Source: Nymphaea colorata (taxonomy: Eukaryota > Streptophyta > Magnoliopsida > Nymphaeales > Nymphaeaceae). Taken from it: 64,000 nucleotides of DNA. The position numbers and the translations under genes were made by a program. Below, one piece after another: positions 23,851-34,831 of the stretch (its first letter is position 1; each line of letters opens with the position of its first letter). The notes beneath the pieces were generated by a model that ran no database searches, was not told the DNA's origin, and worked only from the letters and a program-made list of their open reading frames with translations. The stretch lies in NCBI RefSeq assembly GCF_008831285.2, contig NC_045143.1:13851151-13915150 (forward strand), written 5' to 3'.

Positions 23851-26785
23851 TGTAACGCTCGGCATGTGCAGGTCGGGTCGGGTCAGGGTCCAGACCCGGA
23901 CCCAAGCTCCACCCACATGTGAGCCCAACGCCCTCTCCTCCCTCATCTTTCCCTCTTCTCCCGCGTCTTCCTCACAGACCCCTCCCCCTCTGTTGCCACT
24001 CGTGCCAGCGCAAGGAAGAAGAAGAGAAGACGGAGATGGAGCAGGCGGCGGCGAGGATGGCGGTGCTCCGGTAAGCCCCCATCTTCTTTCTTTCTTTCTT
24101 TCTTCTTCTCCCCTTTTCTCCTCCTCCCTCTCTTACTGTCTCTACCATCTCCTCTCTCAACCCCACGACCTCCCTCTTACGCAACCCTCTTTCTCTCGTG
24201 CTTTTCTCCTCTGCCTGCACTCTTCCCTCGTTGTCAGCTCCCTCTCTCTCGCACCCTCACCCTCACTGTAGTTTTCCCATTTCTGTCTAAACCCTCTCTC
24301 TATCAGTGCCTCTCCCTGCCCACACGCTCCCTACTTGAGCTCTCTCTCCCCATTTCCTGATTGATTTTTCCCATTTTCCCCAACCGAGCACTCTTTCTCA
24401 TGGATTTCATCTTTGTTTGTTAGGATTCCAGTTTGGGGAACACGTTCTTCCCCTCGTATCAGCGTTTAGGTGGTGTTGGTGGTGGCGGCTTGGCACAATT
24501 TCTGCCATTTGGGGACTGATTGTACGCTTGAGGTGGCTGTCGGAGGCGTCACAGCAGTTTGGACTTTTAGATTCGGGTGAGCAAGGCCTATTTGAGCTTC
24601 AATTATTGAATATTATCTATGAGAATATGGACAATTATTGTTTGAGCATGTTAGAGCTTAGAATTGATGTTTTGGGACGCATGTTAGCGATTTTGTTTTT
24701 TGGGGAAAGTCTAGGATTATGTTGAAAAGCGTTGATTAATGCCTATAATGATCATTTAAGCATGATGTTGATTTTTGAGGTAATAGGAAAGCATGGTAGA
24801 GATTGTGTGGTTGTGGGGAAGATTTAGGACTCTTTTAGTAAGCTTGTAGCACACGTTTTTGTGAACGGGTGCGTCTTGGAGTTAAGTAAGGAAAGTGTAC
24901 GTAAATTGGAGGTGTCTTCGGGGTTGATGCCTTGATTAAAGAAAGTTGCAAGAAAGGCATTAGTGGTGGATGGATTGATGACTTTGGGTCTTGATGTTGG
25001 TGGCAACGTCGAGATGTAAGGAGGAGGTCTTTTGGAGAGCTTGTTGGTCGACACTACCCGTCGACACCCTCTTGAGGCAATGACACGTGCCACAAGGATT
25101 TTGTTTTGTATTTGTTTGAATTGTTTAGGTATCTAGTAGAAGCCTCACCATTTGTTTATGTCTGCAGGTACACTGGGCATGTCCTGTCGACCTTGAGTTC
25201 GAAGCTCAAGGAATTTTCAAGAGTTTTGTGAGCGCGCCACAGGTATGGCGACATTTCAGGCAAATCCATGCTTGGGCAAATGGGTGATTGTGTGCTCGTA
25301 GGATCATGGGATCCTACGATTGTGATGTGACTTGATTGATTGTCTTGTGAATGAGTATATGTATGTTTGTTCATGCGTTGATATACCATATGAATTGGTT
25401 ATTAGTAGTTGTTTTGAAAAGGTTACGCATTTGCATGTGCATGCTAGAATTGATATCTGTTTAGGACAGATGAGGCGGGGTATCGAGTCGAGTGTCTCCT
25501 CGACCCCAATTATGCACTAGAAAGCATCATAGAATGATAAATGCATAGGACAGCTACGAGTCAATCATAGATCGAGACTACTCTCTGTGGTTTGGCTAAG
25601 TTTTTCAAATATATGATTGATGTGATAATTGATATGAATGTTGTGTTCTATTGCATATTCATTGTTGTGGGCAATGATGCAAATGAATGGATTGAAGGGT
25701 AATTGTACCCATACTGTATGACGGCAAGCTATGACTGTTAGTGTTATATGTAGACCACGTGTGGAGGCAACTGGAGGTGTGAGTGCACTCATGGAGTGTA
25801 CCAACCTCATGAGCTAGCCAGTCAGTTTGTGAATGCATTATTCTAATGATAATAACAAATGATTAAGAGATAAGAGGTCAGTGGGATGTGGCTATGTGTT
25901 TGGGAGACGTCTTGTTTTCGCCACTAGTCTCGCCTGTTCGGAGCGCAGGCGGTGCAAGGCCTCAGGGTACTGTTGTGTGTTGTGCTTGGAGCGTTGGGCT
26001 CCCGCCTTCCCAACCTGGGTGTCCTAGAGAAGATTGAGTATCTCTCCTTGGAATTCACACATCTATGGATGAGTGCTCTACCGCTGCAGCGGATGAAATG
26101 GATCCATACTGTTATGGGTCACCACGGGGGTTGTCTCTCGGCTGCAGACCGCCCATGGTGTGCACATGCCTGTGTTGCACCCACAGAAACTGTTAATTCA
26201 CTAAAGTTAATGAAAATGTAATGTATATGATTGTATGTGACTGATGTGCATGTGATTGATATGAAAGCATGTGATTGAAATTGTGTACTGTGGCCATTGA
26301 GTGGCTTGTACGTGTCGTGCTCTGACACGACATAATGATGAATGATTTTGATAATTGTTTTCGGATTTGAGCCCTATCTAAGAGGGTTTGGTATTTTCCT
26401 GGCTTGTTGCCATACTGCGAAGGCTGAGCCTTCAGTTGTTTTTTTTTCAGGTTTTGGCGGACCCGGGGCAGCAGGTTGAGCAGATGGCTTCCACTCACGT
26501 CCTACTGGAGAGGTTTTGGGTTTTGTTTTCTTGTTTAGCGCCGACGCATCTTGGTTTATTGGTATTGATGTCTTGTTTTTGGATAGACATCAATCATATA
26601 GTTGGGGCATTTTTGTTATACACATAGATGTGGTTTGTATATACAAAATGGTTATATAAATAAAGGTTCACCCCATTGTTTTAAATTGCTTGGCTCATCT
26701 CTTTTGAACTGTTGTGTAGTCGCACCTCGATGCTTTATGTTTAGAAAAAAAAAATGTTTGGGTGTCAAAAGGTCGGGGTGTGACA
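23851..26785 (+). repeat. Chromovirus-like element, 5' LTR
   Basis: 2935 bp, TGTAACG...GTGTGACA. The last 535 bp (26251-26785) match 30741-31275 with the same length and about 13 mismatches by eye. It contains a CT-rich stretch near 23930-24370 with (TTTC)n at about 24083-24104. Open frames inside it (for example 23786-24271) are LTR leader sequence, not genes. Confidence 0.9.
26653..26664 (+). promoter_or_regulatory. TATA-like / poly(A)-like signal in the LTR
   Basis: TATATAAATAAA lies 121 bases before the LTR end and is repeated in the 3' LTR at 31143-31154. It could act as the TATA box (TATATAAA) or as the AATAAA poly(A) signal; the sequence alone cannot decide. Confidence 0.4.
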
Positions 26786-26789
26786 GTTT

Positions 26790-26802
26790 TGGTATCTGAA
26801 CC
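26790..26802 (+). other. Primer binding site (initiator-Met-like)
   Basis: TGGTATCTGAACC begins four bases after the 5' LTR end. It matches the first seven bases, and others further on, of the iMet-type primer site TGGTATCAGAGCC used by many plant gypsy elements. Confidence 0.7.
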
Positions 26803-26999
26803 ATGGCAAACCCCAATAGGAATGTGAGTTAAAGCTTATCTGTGATGCCATGTTGCCCAGGTACGCATTGTTTGTTATTATAGTTTTGATTTTTCAAGTA
26901 TAAGTACATAATGTGATCGATGTTTTGAACTTCGTGCTAATGCACGTTGTGATTTAACTTGTGAGTTTGGTCTTAGACGTGATTTGAGAATAAAGGTTC

Positions 27000-27833
27000 T
27001 TGTTTGTACGAATGGAATATCAACGTAGGGGTAAGAAGTGTGCTGAGCCGTCTATAGAGGCACAAAGGGAGCCAAGTCCGGCTCATTCTGATGCACATAC
27101 CCCACGTGATGACAGTACATCAGGGCAACAGAATGCCCAGGCGAGTGTGGGTGCCCAAACCCCACTGAGAAAGACTCCACCTGTGGATCAGCAAGCTCTA
27201 TTGTTGACGACGTTGCTGACATTGACCTCACTTGTGCAATCGATGGCAGGTAACCAGAGAAGCCAAACATCACCTACTGGAGACACCACAGCACCACCTA
27301 AGGAGAAAGCAACAACGGTGTCATTCAAGCATTTTATGTCGATGCAGCCGTCTGTCTTTACTAGAGATGGCAGTCCAGACAAGGCAGAAGAATGGATTGA
27401 AGAGATTGAGCGTATCTTTGAGGTCCTGAAGGTGTCAAGAGGTGACAAAGTAAGCTATGGCTCATATATGCTTAAGGGTGATGCCAAAAGATGGTGGCAA
27501 TCTACTCGTGAGATCTGGTTTGCAGACAATCAGTCGATCTCTTGGAAGCAGTTCAGAGATTCGTTCTTTAGTACATGCTTCCCAGCTCATGCCAGAAATA
27601 AGAAGATGCAAGAGTTCCTTGATTTACAACAAAATCAATTAAGCTTGGAGGAATATGTCACTAAGTATCGTCATTTGGAGGTGTATTGCCCACACCTCTA
27701 CACCACAGATGAGGCTAGAGCTGACAAGTTTATATATGGGTTGCGTGATGGACTTCGAGGCAGAGTTATGTCTAGCAAACCTCGCGACTTGGACGAGGTA
27801 GTCACTATGGCAAGACGCATGGAAGAAGATTGA
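27000..27833 (+). pseudogene. Chromovirus-like Gag
   Basis: 277 codons from ATG 27000; an ATG at 27012 (MEYQRRGKK) is the more family-like start. A Pro/Gln/Thr-rich N-terminus is followed by the retrotransposon-gag domain at about residues 105-265: HFMSMQPSVFTRDGSPDKAE, EWIEEIERIFEVL, KRWWQSTREIW, QFRDSFFSTCFPAHARN, QLSLEEYVTKYRHLE. Gag builds the virus-like particle. The frame ends in TGA (27831), then TAG (27843). The same frame continues into the zinc knuckle, so these are nonsense changes inside one gag-pol frame and not a natural end. Confidence 0.85.
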
Positions 27834-27845
27834 GCTATGACTTAG

Positions 27846-28958
27846 AGGGACCATCAGAAGAAAACTATTCAGCACACTCAGGGTGGGCGTATGCCAGTCA
27901 AGCACCAACATCCTGCAGGCAGGGCAAAGCCTTATGAAAGGCGTGATGACAAAACATTCAGGCGGAACAGGCCAGGCTACAGTGAGACAACTCAGGGGTC
28001 AGTGGCCTCTCCGACTTCACCGAGGTGCCCCACTTGTTCTCGTGTGCACCCCGGAAAGTCGTGCTATCAGGTGACTGGGGCTTGTTTACACTGTGGGGGA
28101 ATGGGACACTTCATCAAGGATTGCCCCTTAAAGAAAGAAAGAGAATTGAAGAAGCCTGAGGCCGGTTCTTCTAGCACGCGACAGACGACTGGACGTGTCT
28201 ATGCTACTACCGTGGTGGAGCTTCAGGCACACGACCTCGTTGAAGGTACTTTACTTGTTGGTTCTCATATTGCTAGAGTGGTATTTGATGCAGGGGCGAC
28301 CCATTCGTTTATTTCTTGTCGATTTGCTACTTCTCTAGAAGTGTCGGCTAGGAAGATGCCGTATGTTTTAAAAGTTGTTAGTCCTATGTATGCTCAAGAG
28401 TTGTGTCGTGAGTAGCTACTTGATGTGGACGTGGAGATCCATCAACATCACTTACCTGCACAGTTGGTGATCATATGTCTCAGTGAGTTTGATGTGATTT
28501 TGGGTATGGATTGGTTATATGCGCATTATGCCAATATAGATTGCAGGAAGAAGCAGATGCAGATGTTGACTAATGAGATGCAGTATGTGGAATTTCATGC
28601 TCGTAAGGCCAGTCGAATGGATAAGATAATGGTGTCTGCATTGAAGGCTAAACGTTTGTTAGAAAATGGAAGCGTTGCTTTCTTGGTCAACGTGTTGATC
28701 AATGAGGCTGAACCAGTGAGGTTGCAAGATGTTGCCGTTGTGTGTGAGTACCCTAATGTGTTTCCTGAAAAATTGTCATGTTTGCCTCCAACTCGAGAAG
28801 TGGAGTTCAAGATAGAGTTGTTGTCAGGGACAACTCCAATTTCTAAGGCACCCTATCGTATGGCACCAGCAGAGTTAGAAGAGTTGAAGAAGCAACTGTA
28901 GGAGCTCTTGGACAAGGGCTTCATCCGACCTAGTGTGTCACCTTAGGGAGCACTTGTA
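27846..28958 (+). pseudogene. Chromovirus-like zinc knuckle, protease and RT start
   Basis: Same frame as gag. The CCHC zinc knuckle CLHCGGMGHFIKDC (near 28083-28125) binds RNA. The protease active site is VVFDAGATHSFIS (near 28279-28317) and a second protease block is SEFDVILGMDWLYAHYANID. The pre-RT segment reads VCEYPNVFPEKLSCLPP and PISKAPYRMAPAELEELKKQ. In-frame stops are TAG 28413, TAG 28899 and TAG 28944. Each falls where the family usually has Gln or Trp. Confidence 0.85.
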
Positions 28959-29978
28959 TTGTTTGTGAAGAAGAAAGATGGGACAATGCGCTTGTGCATC
29001 GATTATCGCATGTTGAATCAAGTCACCATCAAGAATAAGTATCTGCTTCTAAGAATTGAAGACTTGTTTGATCAGCTTAAGAATGTAAAGGTTTTCTCCA
29101 AGATCGATCTGAGGATAGGGTACCATCAACTCTTGATACGGGAGGAAGATGTTTCTAAGACTGCTTTTCGAACTAGATATGGGTACTATGAATTCAGGGT
29201 CATGCCTTTTGGGTTGACCAATGCTCCCGCAGTGTTCATGGACCTCATGAATCGGGTTTTCTAAGAGTTCTTGGATTGATTTGTTATTGTTTTTGTTGAT
29301 GATATCTTGGTGTACTCAGAAAGTGAGGCAGAGCATAGAGACCACTTGAGAAGAGTGTTGGATCTTTTGCGCAAGCATAAGCTTTATGCCAAATATTCAA
29401 AATGTGAATTTTGGCTAGAGAAGGTAAACTTTCTGGGTCATGTAATATCAAAAGATGGTGTGTCCATCGATTCGGCTGAGGTGTCGGCTGTACAGGACTG
29501 GAGGACACCTTACAGTGTAACTGAGGTTAGAAGCTTTTTGGGATTGGCTGGATACTATCACAGGTTCATACAAGACTTTTCGAAAATAGCTACGCCCATG
29601 ACTAAGCTATTGAGAAAAGGAGTGAAGTTTGTTTGGAATGAAGATTGTGAGAAGAGTTTTCAAACTCTGAAGGACAAGCTTACTTCTGCCCCTATTCTGA
29701 CGCTTTCATTAGGTCATTCCGGTTTTGTGGTGTACATAGATGCTTCGGGGATCGGATATGGTTGTGTGTTGATGCAACATGGTCGTGTGGTGGCCTATGC
29801 ATCAAGGCAGTTGAAGGCCCATGAGCAACACTATCCCACTCATGATTTGGAGTTAGGAGCAGTTGTGTTCGCATTAAAGATGTGGAGACACTATCTCTAT
29901 GGTGCAACATTTGAGGTGTTTACAGATCACAAGTCCTTGAAGTATATATTCTCCCAAAAGGATCTCAACTTGAGGTAA
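28959..29978 (+). pseudogene. Chromovirus-like reverse transcriptase and RNase H
   Basis: RT blocks in order: [52 protein letters not shown] and the catalytic FVDD at 29292-29303. The thumb is [14 protein letters not shown] and [19 protein letters not shown]. RNase H follows with [17 protein letters not shown] (catalytic Asp), [20 protein letters not shown] (catalytic Glu) and [14 protein letters not shown] (catalytic Asp). All catalytic residues are kept, but the frame has TAA 29262, TGA 29277 and TAA 29976. Confidence 0.9.
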
Positions 29979-30740
29979 AGAAGATGGATTAAATACCTAA
30001 AGGATTATGATTTTACCATATCATATCACCCAGGCAAAGCAAATGTGGTGGCAGATGCGTTGAGCAGACATGCCAAGGCAACAATGTGCAGCATGTTGAC
30101 CTGTTCTTGGACATTATTGCAAGATGTGATAGTTTGGCAGCCTTACCTCTGCGATGAGAACAAGGCAACGATGACGGCCTTGATACGACATCCTTTGATG
30201 GAAGAACTTGTAATGAAGCAAAAGGAAGATCCAGAGTTTGCTAAGAACATGGAAGAAAGCAAGAAGACAGATTCTCCTTGGCATCAAGATGAAGATGGTT
30301 CATTACGGTTTCGACAAAAATTGTGGGTTCCTAAAGATGAAGGGGTGAAGCATCAGTTGCTTGATGAAGCTCACAAATCTAAGTTTTCTATACATCCTGA
30401 CAATACCATGATGTTTCAGGATATGAAGAGAAATTTTTGGTGGCCTGAAATGAAGCGTGAAATTACAGAATATGTGGCAAAGTGCTTAGTTTGCCAATAG
30501 GTAAAAGCAGAGCATCAACGGCCAGGAGGTTTGTTGCAGAGAATAGATATCCCAGTGTGAAAATGGGAAGATATTACGATGGATTTTGTGGTTGGGTTGC
30601 CTCACACAAGAAGATAACATGATGCCATATGGGTGATTGTTGATCGACTTACGAAGTCTGCCCATTTTCTGCCAATCAGAATCAGTCAGTCCTTGGAAAG
30701 TCTCGCAGAGTTATATATTGGCGAGATAGTGAGATTGCAT
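29979..30740 (+). pseudogene. Chromovirus-like integrase, truncated
   Basis: After the RNase H tail (HPGKANVVADALSR) comes the integrase H2C2 zinc-binding region: LDEAHKSKFSIHPDNTMMF, then YVAKCLVCQ. The start of the catalytic core is ITMDFVVGLPHTRR, with the first catalytic Asp near 30579, then AIWVIVDRLTKSAHFLPI. Stops are TAG 30498, TGA 30558 and TAA 30615. The frame runs into LTR sequence at about 30740, so the second Asp, the Glu and the C-terminal region are deleted. Confidence 0.85.
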
Positions 30741-31275
30741 TGTGATTGATATGAAAGCATGTGATTGAAATTGTGTACTGTGGCCATTGAGTGGCTTGTA
30801 CGTGTCGTGCTGTGACACGACATAATGATGAATGATTTTGATAATTGTTTTCTGATTTGAGCCCTATCTAAGAGGGTTTGGTTTTTTCCTGGCTTGTTGC
30901 CATACTGCGAAGGCTGAGCCTTCAGTTGTTTTTTTTTCAGGTTTTGGCGGACTCGGGGCAGCAAGTTTAGCAGATGGCTTCCACTCACGTCCTACTGGGG
31001 AGGTTTTGGGTTTTGTTTTCTTGTTTAGTGCCGACGCGTCTTGGTTTATTGGTATTGATGTCTTGTTTTTGGATAGACATCAATCATATAGTTGGGGCAT
31101 TTTTGTTATACACATAGATGTGGTTTGTATATACAAAATGGTTATATAAATAAAGGTTCACCCCATTGTTTTGAATTGCTTGGCTCATCTCTTTTGAACT
31201 GTTGTGTAGTCGCACATCGATACTTTATGTTTAGAAAAAAAAAATGTTTGGGTGTCAAACGGTCGGGGTGTGACA
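30741..31275 (+). repeat. Chromovirus-like element, remnant of 3' LTR
   Basis: 535 bp equal in length to 26251-26785, about 13 substitutions and no indel by eye. It ends in GTGTGACA and is followed by the right copy of ATTGA. The first 2.4 kb of this LTR are missing. Confidence 0.9.
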
Positions 31276-31280
31276 ATTGA
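31276..31280 (+). other. Target site duplication ATTGA, right copy
   Basis: It matches 23846-23850 exactly and directly follows the LTR end TGACA. Removing the insert and one copy joins the two halves of the Tat-like 5' leader. Confidence 0.9.
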
Positions 31281-32558
31281 AATGCAAATCAGTAAAATTT
31301 TTTTAAAATTGAGATTTTGAGGAAAATTTTTGGAGGAAAGGGGTCCACCTGTGGATACGAGGTTCAACCATTCCTGCCACCATTAATAGGGGTAATTGGA
31401 CTAAAGATTAAGGATCATTTGGATTATGTATGAGTTATTGATGCAAATCCTATATGCTTATGCATTGAAGTTTTGGATTCGATAACCAAAGCGATTTGAA
31501 CTTGTTTTGAAAATGAATTCCTTTGATTTGAAGATTGGAGGGTTTTCATATTGATTTAAAAACATTTGTTTTTGTGCCGTTTAATTTAAAATCCACAATT
31601 CTTAGGGATTTTGAAGATTTGAAATTGAGTTCTTTGTTGCGAGCTCAAGATGATTCATAAGTTGAAATGGTGATCATCTTATGATCAAAATTGATTTTTC
31701 ATTCTTCTTTTGCCAAATCATGTGATTTGGTCTAAGATATTTAGAAACTTGTGATTTGGTTAGATAGAGCTCATTCTTTGATGAAACATAGGTTTCAAAT
31801 TGCTAGAAAACGTGTTGCTTTCTAAACATATTTTGGCTAAGATTATGAATGCATTGCTTATGTTTTCTTCGGAAGTTAAGTAAAGTTTATAAATTTTTAT
31901 TGCAATATGACTTGGTTACTTTTTGTAACTCAAATTTGAATCGTTTAATTTCTTAAGAATGTGCATGTGGTGCTATTGACTTTGGGTGAAAGTGAATGCA
32001 TGAAATAAGAAAAGAAACTACATGAGACATTCATCCTTCTCTCTCTCATAATCTCTCAAGATTCATTCACATGAAACATTCATTATTCACTCTCTCATAA
32101 TCTTACAAAGTCCATTCATTGTAATTACATGTCATACAATCTACACATAAAGATTGATTTTAATTAAAAAGTATGACTTTTTCTAAATGTGCTTATTATA
32201 TTATTAAGCACATAAATTAGAGTTGCAGTCCATAAGCTTGAGACTGAACATAAAATTATCAAAATGATGAAAAATATACAAATTATGCCAAAATCAATTT
32301 TTGAAATAGATGGAAGACGTAGATGACATCCACTTTTGTCTCAAAATAGCTAAAAAAATCAGATCTTCTGTTGATTTAGATAGCTGAAGAATGTCGACAT
32401 TGATTCCAATCGAGAGCTTGTTTCTTAGATAGAAACGATAAGTCATTCAAACTATTCAAATTTTAGATTTCATACCAATGAAATCGTGAGCTTCCTTGGA
32501 CAATTTTAAGATAGTTGGTCTCCATTTTGGAGAAATGAAAATGAAATTTTTCAGCATT
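31281..32558 (-). other. 5' leader of the Tat-like element, right of the nested insert
   Basis: AT-rich, with no reading frame of note. It has a short local duplication near 32020-32110 (CATTCA...CTCTCTCATAATCT twice). No convincing primer binding site is seen directly after the LTR border; a TGGTAT-containing run on the minus strand (32480-32468) is about 80 bases too far in. Confidence 0.4.
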
Positions 32559-34831
32559 TGAGGAGATGGATCAGTCTCATGCAAATCTGAAAACTTATGA
32601 ATGAGAACAACAATCCATAAAAAGTATTTTAAGATGCCCATTGGGTAGGATTAGATTTTTTTTTTTTATTGTTCCTCAAAGCCTTGCCACTGTATAGCTG
32701 AAATTGGCATTTTAAATGTGTAAACTTTGACATTATTAAGCTAATTCACATAAAGCATGGTCTGATTTCAACAAATTGCATACACTTTTCGTATGGATTA
32801 CTGAAAATAAAAGAAAATTTAAGATAAAATGAAATGATTTCATAGCTTTGTACTACAAAAATAAACAAAATGATCCCCTTTCTTAAAAATCAGTTTAAAA
32901 ACGTGTTCCAACCTAATTTTAAAAGAGGAAAATGATTTTTAACAAGAGATTGCATGTGTATATATATAAATAAATAAATAAATAATATATATATATATAT
33001 GTATGTATATATATGAATCTTACTCTTCAAAATGAAACTTAATCAAAAGACCGCATAACTCATGAATCATGATGATTCATGGCTGGGTTCTTTTACTTAT
33101 GAAGATTGAAAACTTGTTTCTAATCTCTCCTACCACCCTTGATCAATTGAAAAAGTACAAAACAAAATGACTTTAAATACAAAGAGAAGAACGAATGCTC
33201 AAACTAGTTCGTCCTTAGTTTCACCATACAAAGGCGGATCACATTCATGAAAATGCATCCATCCTTAATAGGCTTTTTCCTCATACAAGTTGCAACAAAA
33301 TCAGTCTCTCACTGTGGGACTCTCTCATGGTGAAAAGTTCAAAATGGTTTTAAGCGGGTTGTTTTGAAAGTGTCGTGGCCTTGGGGCCCTTTTCAAAAAT
33401 TTAATTAATGGGTTCAACTTTTAGAAAAACCAAAGCATGTATGCATTATACATTACCATGTACATTTAATCGTAGTTTTCTCCTAGCGACATCATTCCCA
33501 ACTATAAAATAAATGAAAATAAACTCCTCCCACAAATTGCTGAAATTAAAATGAACCAACAAGAAGCTAAAATATATGATAAATGAGTTAAAATCTCCTA
33601 CCCTGCGGTCGGTCCTGATGCTTGATCTTCTTCTTCACTTGTTTTCTAAATCAAGCAATCCTAAGCAAAATCTAAACTTAGATTCAAGCTTGACAAAGCA
33701 AGAAGAAGAAGAATAACTTGCTGGAATTTGCAGTGGGGAAAAAAGACCTTCTCTTCACGAAAATCTTAAGTAAGGGTTAACTTAAGCACCTTAACTTACC
33801 AAACTCGATAGAGAGAATAAGGGAAATAAAGAAGAGAATGGGAGAGAGCGGGGAAGAAGGGTTGGACGAATCTTCTTTCTCCTCCTTGGCTTCTCCCTCC
33901 TACCTCCTTGGCTGCCGCAACTTGATGATGACCTTCAAAATTCATCCTCCCCTTAGTTGCCAATGGAGGGTTTTTTTAGAGGAGAAGGTTCAACCACCTG
34001 CTTTAATTTGCCTTAGAAGATTAATCAAGAATTAGAGAGTTGAAAAATAGATTAAGTGAGTTTTCAATGGCTCTAATTAATTATTCTTATCCTATTTACA
34101 CGAGTTAGGTGGGCTGGGTTAGGTGTGTCAACCTTGGTTCAGTCCTAGCCGACCAACTTTGACCAAAATTTTAAACGAAAATGCCCTTGCATAGGGTTTT
34201 GCTTAAGTTTGTTCTATTTATTTTTTTCTTGTTTGGAATTGAGCTTGTTAGGTTAAAACCTAGTTAATGAGCTCTACATGTTTTGAATTATGACAATTCC
34301 ATTAAAAGTTGAATAAAATTTAAAAATTCTATCAAATTTGGTTTGAAAAGGATATTTTTGTCCAAAACTTGATTGAAGATGGATTTCAATTGAATCAAAC
34401 TTTGGTTTGAAATATTGAATTTTAATTTGATATTTAATTTATACATTTGACAAATCCAAATGTATATTGCTGACATTATTAAATTTGGGTTTGCAATTTC
34501 ATTTTACACAATTCTTTTTTAAAATGGCTTTGTAATTGCATTTTACACAATTCTTTTGTAAAATTTTGACATTGTTTCAATTTTGATGTGGAAAAATTTG
34601 GGTTGTTTCCTTTATGCATGGCTGTGGAAAATGCCCTTCAATTGTTCTTTGTAATTGCATTTTCGAATCAAAATTTGAGAAAAGGGATTCGTGTCGCGGG
34701 TTAAATTCATGATTTGAATATAAATTGTTCTTTAGATTCGAAAATGGCTTTGCAATTGCATTTTACACAATTCTTTTGTAAAATTTTGTCATTGTTTCAA
34801 TTTTGATGTGAAAAAATTTGGGTTGTTAACA
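32559..34831 (-). repeat. Tat-like element, 5' LTR (minus-strand sense), rearranged
   Basis: It aligns with 12008-14852 but lacks about 800 bases that LTR 1 has between roughly 13950 and 14750. The terminal ~90 bases are partly duplicated (34527-34605 and 34742-34831, both with GCATTTTACACAATTCTTTT). It ends in TGTTAACA at 34824-34831. A (TA)/(AAAT) simple repeat occupies 32958-33014. Confidence 0.7.

Larger units (their letters stand above)
23851..31275 (+). mobile_element. Chromovirus-like Ty3/gypsy element, internally deleted
   Basis: The element is complete at both ends, with TSD ATTGA on each side. The layout is 5' LTR (23851-26785), primer site (26790-26802), one reading frame for gag-protease-RT-RNase H-integrase (27000 to about 30735), then only the last 535 bp of the 3' LTR. 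The integrase core and the first 2.4 kb of the 3' LTR are deleted. The deletion joint at about 30740 shows short homology (GCATTGTGATTGAT versus GCATGTGATTGAT). Gene order RT-RNase H-INT, DAGATHSF protease and DFVVGLP integrase suggest the Tekay/Del chromovirus branch; the chromodomain region is deleted, so this is unproven. Eleven in-frame stops and no frameshift interrupt the frame. Confidence 0.9.
12008..34831 (-). mobile_element. Tat/Ogre-like Ty3/gypsy retrotransposon, nested
   Basis: A minus-strand LTR retrotransposon. Direct repeats flank it (12008-14852 and 32559-34831), and a purine tract lies next to the 3' LTR at 14853-14867. The minus-strand order is PMD, gag, protease, G-patch, RT, RNase H, a second archaeal-like RNase H, then integrase. 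Dual RNase H and long LTRs are hallmarks of the Tat lineage, including Ogre. A chromovirus-like element (23851-31275) sits in the 5' leader, so the Tat element itself is about 15.4 kb. All frames are broken. I found no matching 5-bp target duplication: the left flank is ACATT and the right flank TGATG. One end may be rearranged, or the two LTRs may come from different copies. Confidence 0.75.

Noticed and set aside
23786-24271. 161-codon plus-strand frame rich in Pro/Ser/Leu
   Set aside because: It crosses the TSD and start of the chromovirus 5' LTR and reflects the CT-rich LTR leader, so it is not a gene.
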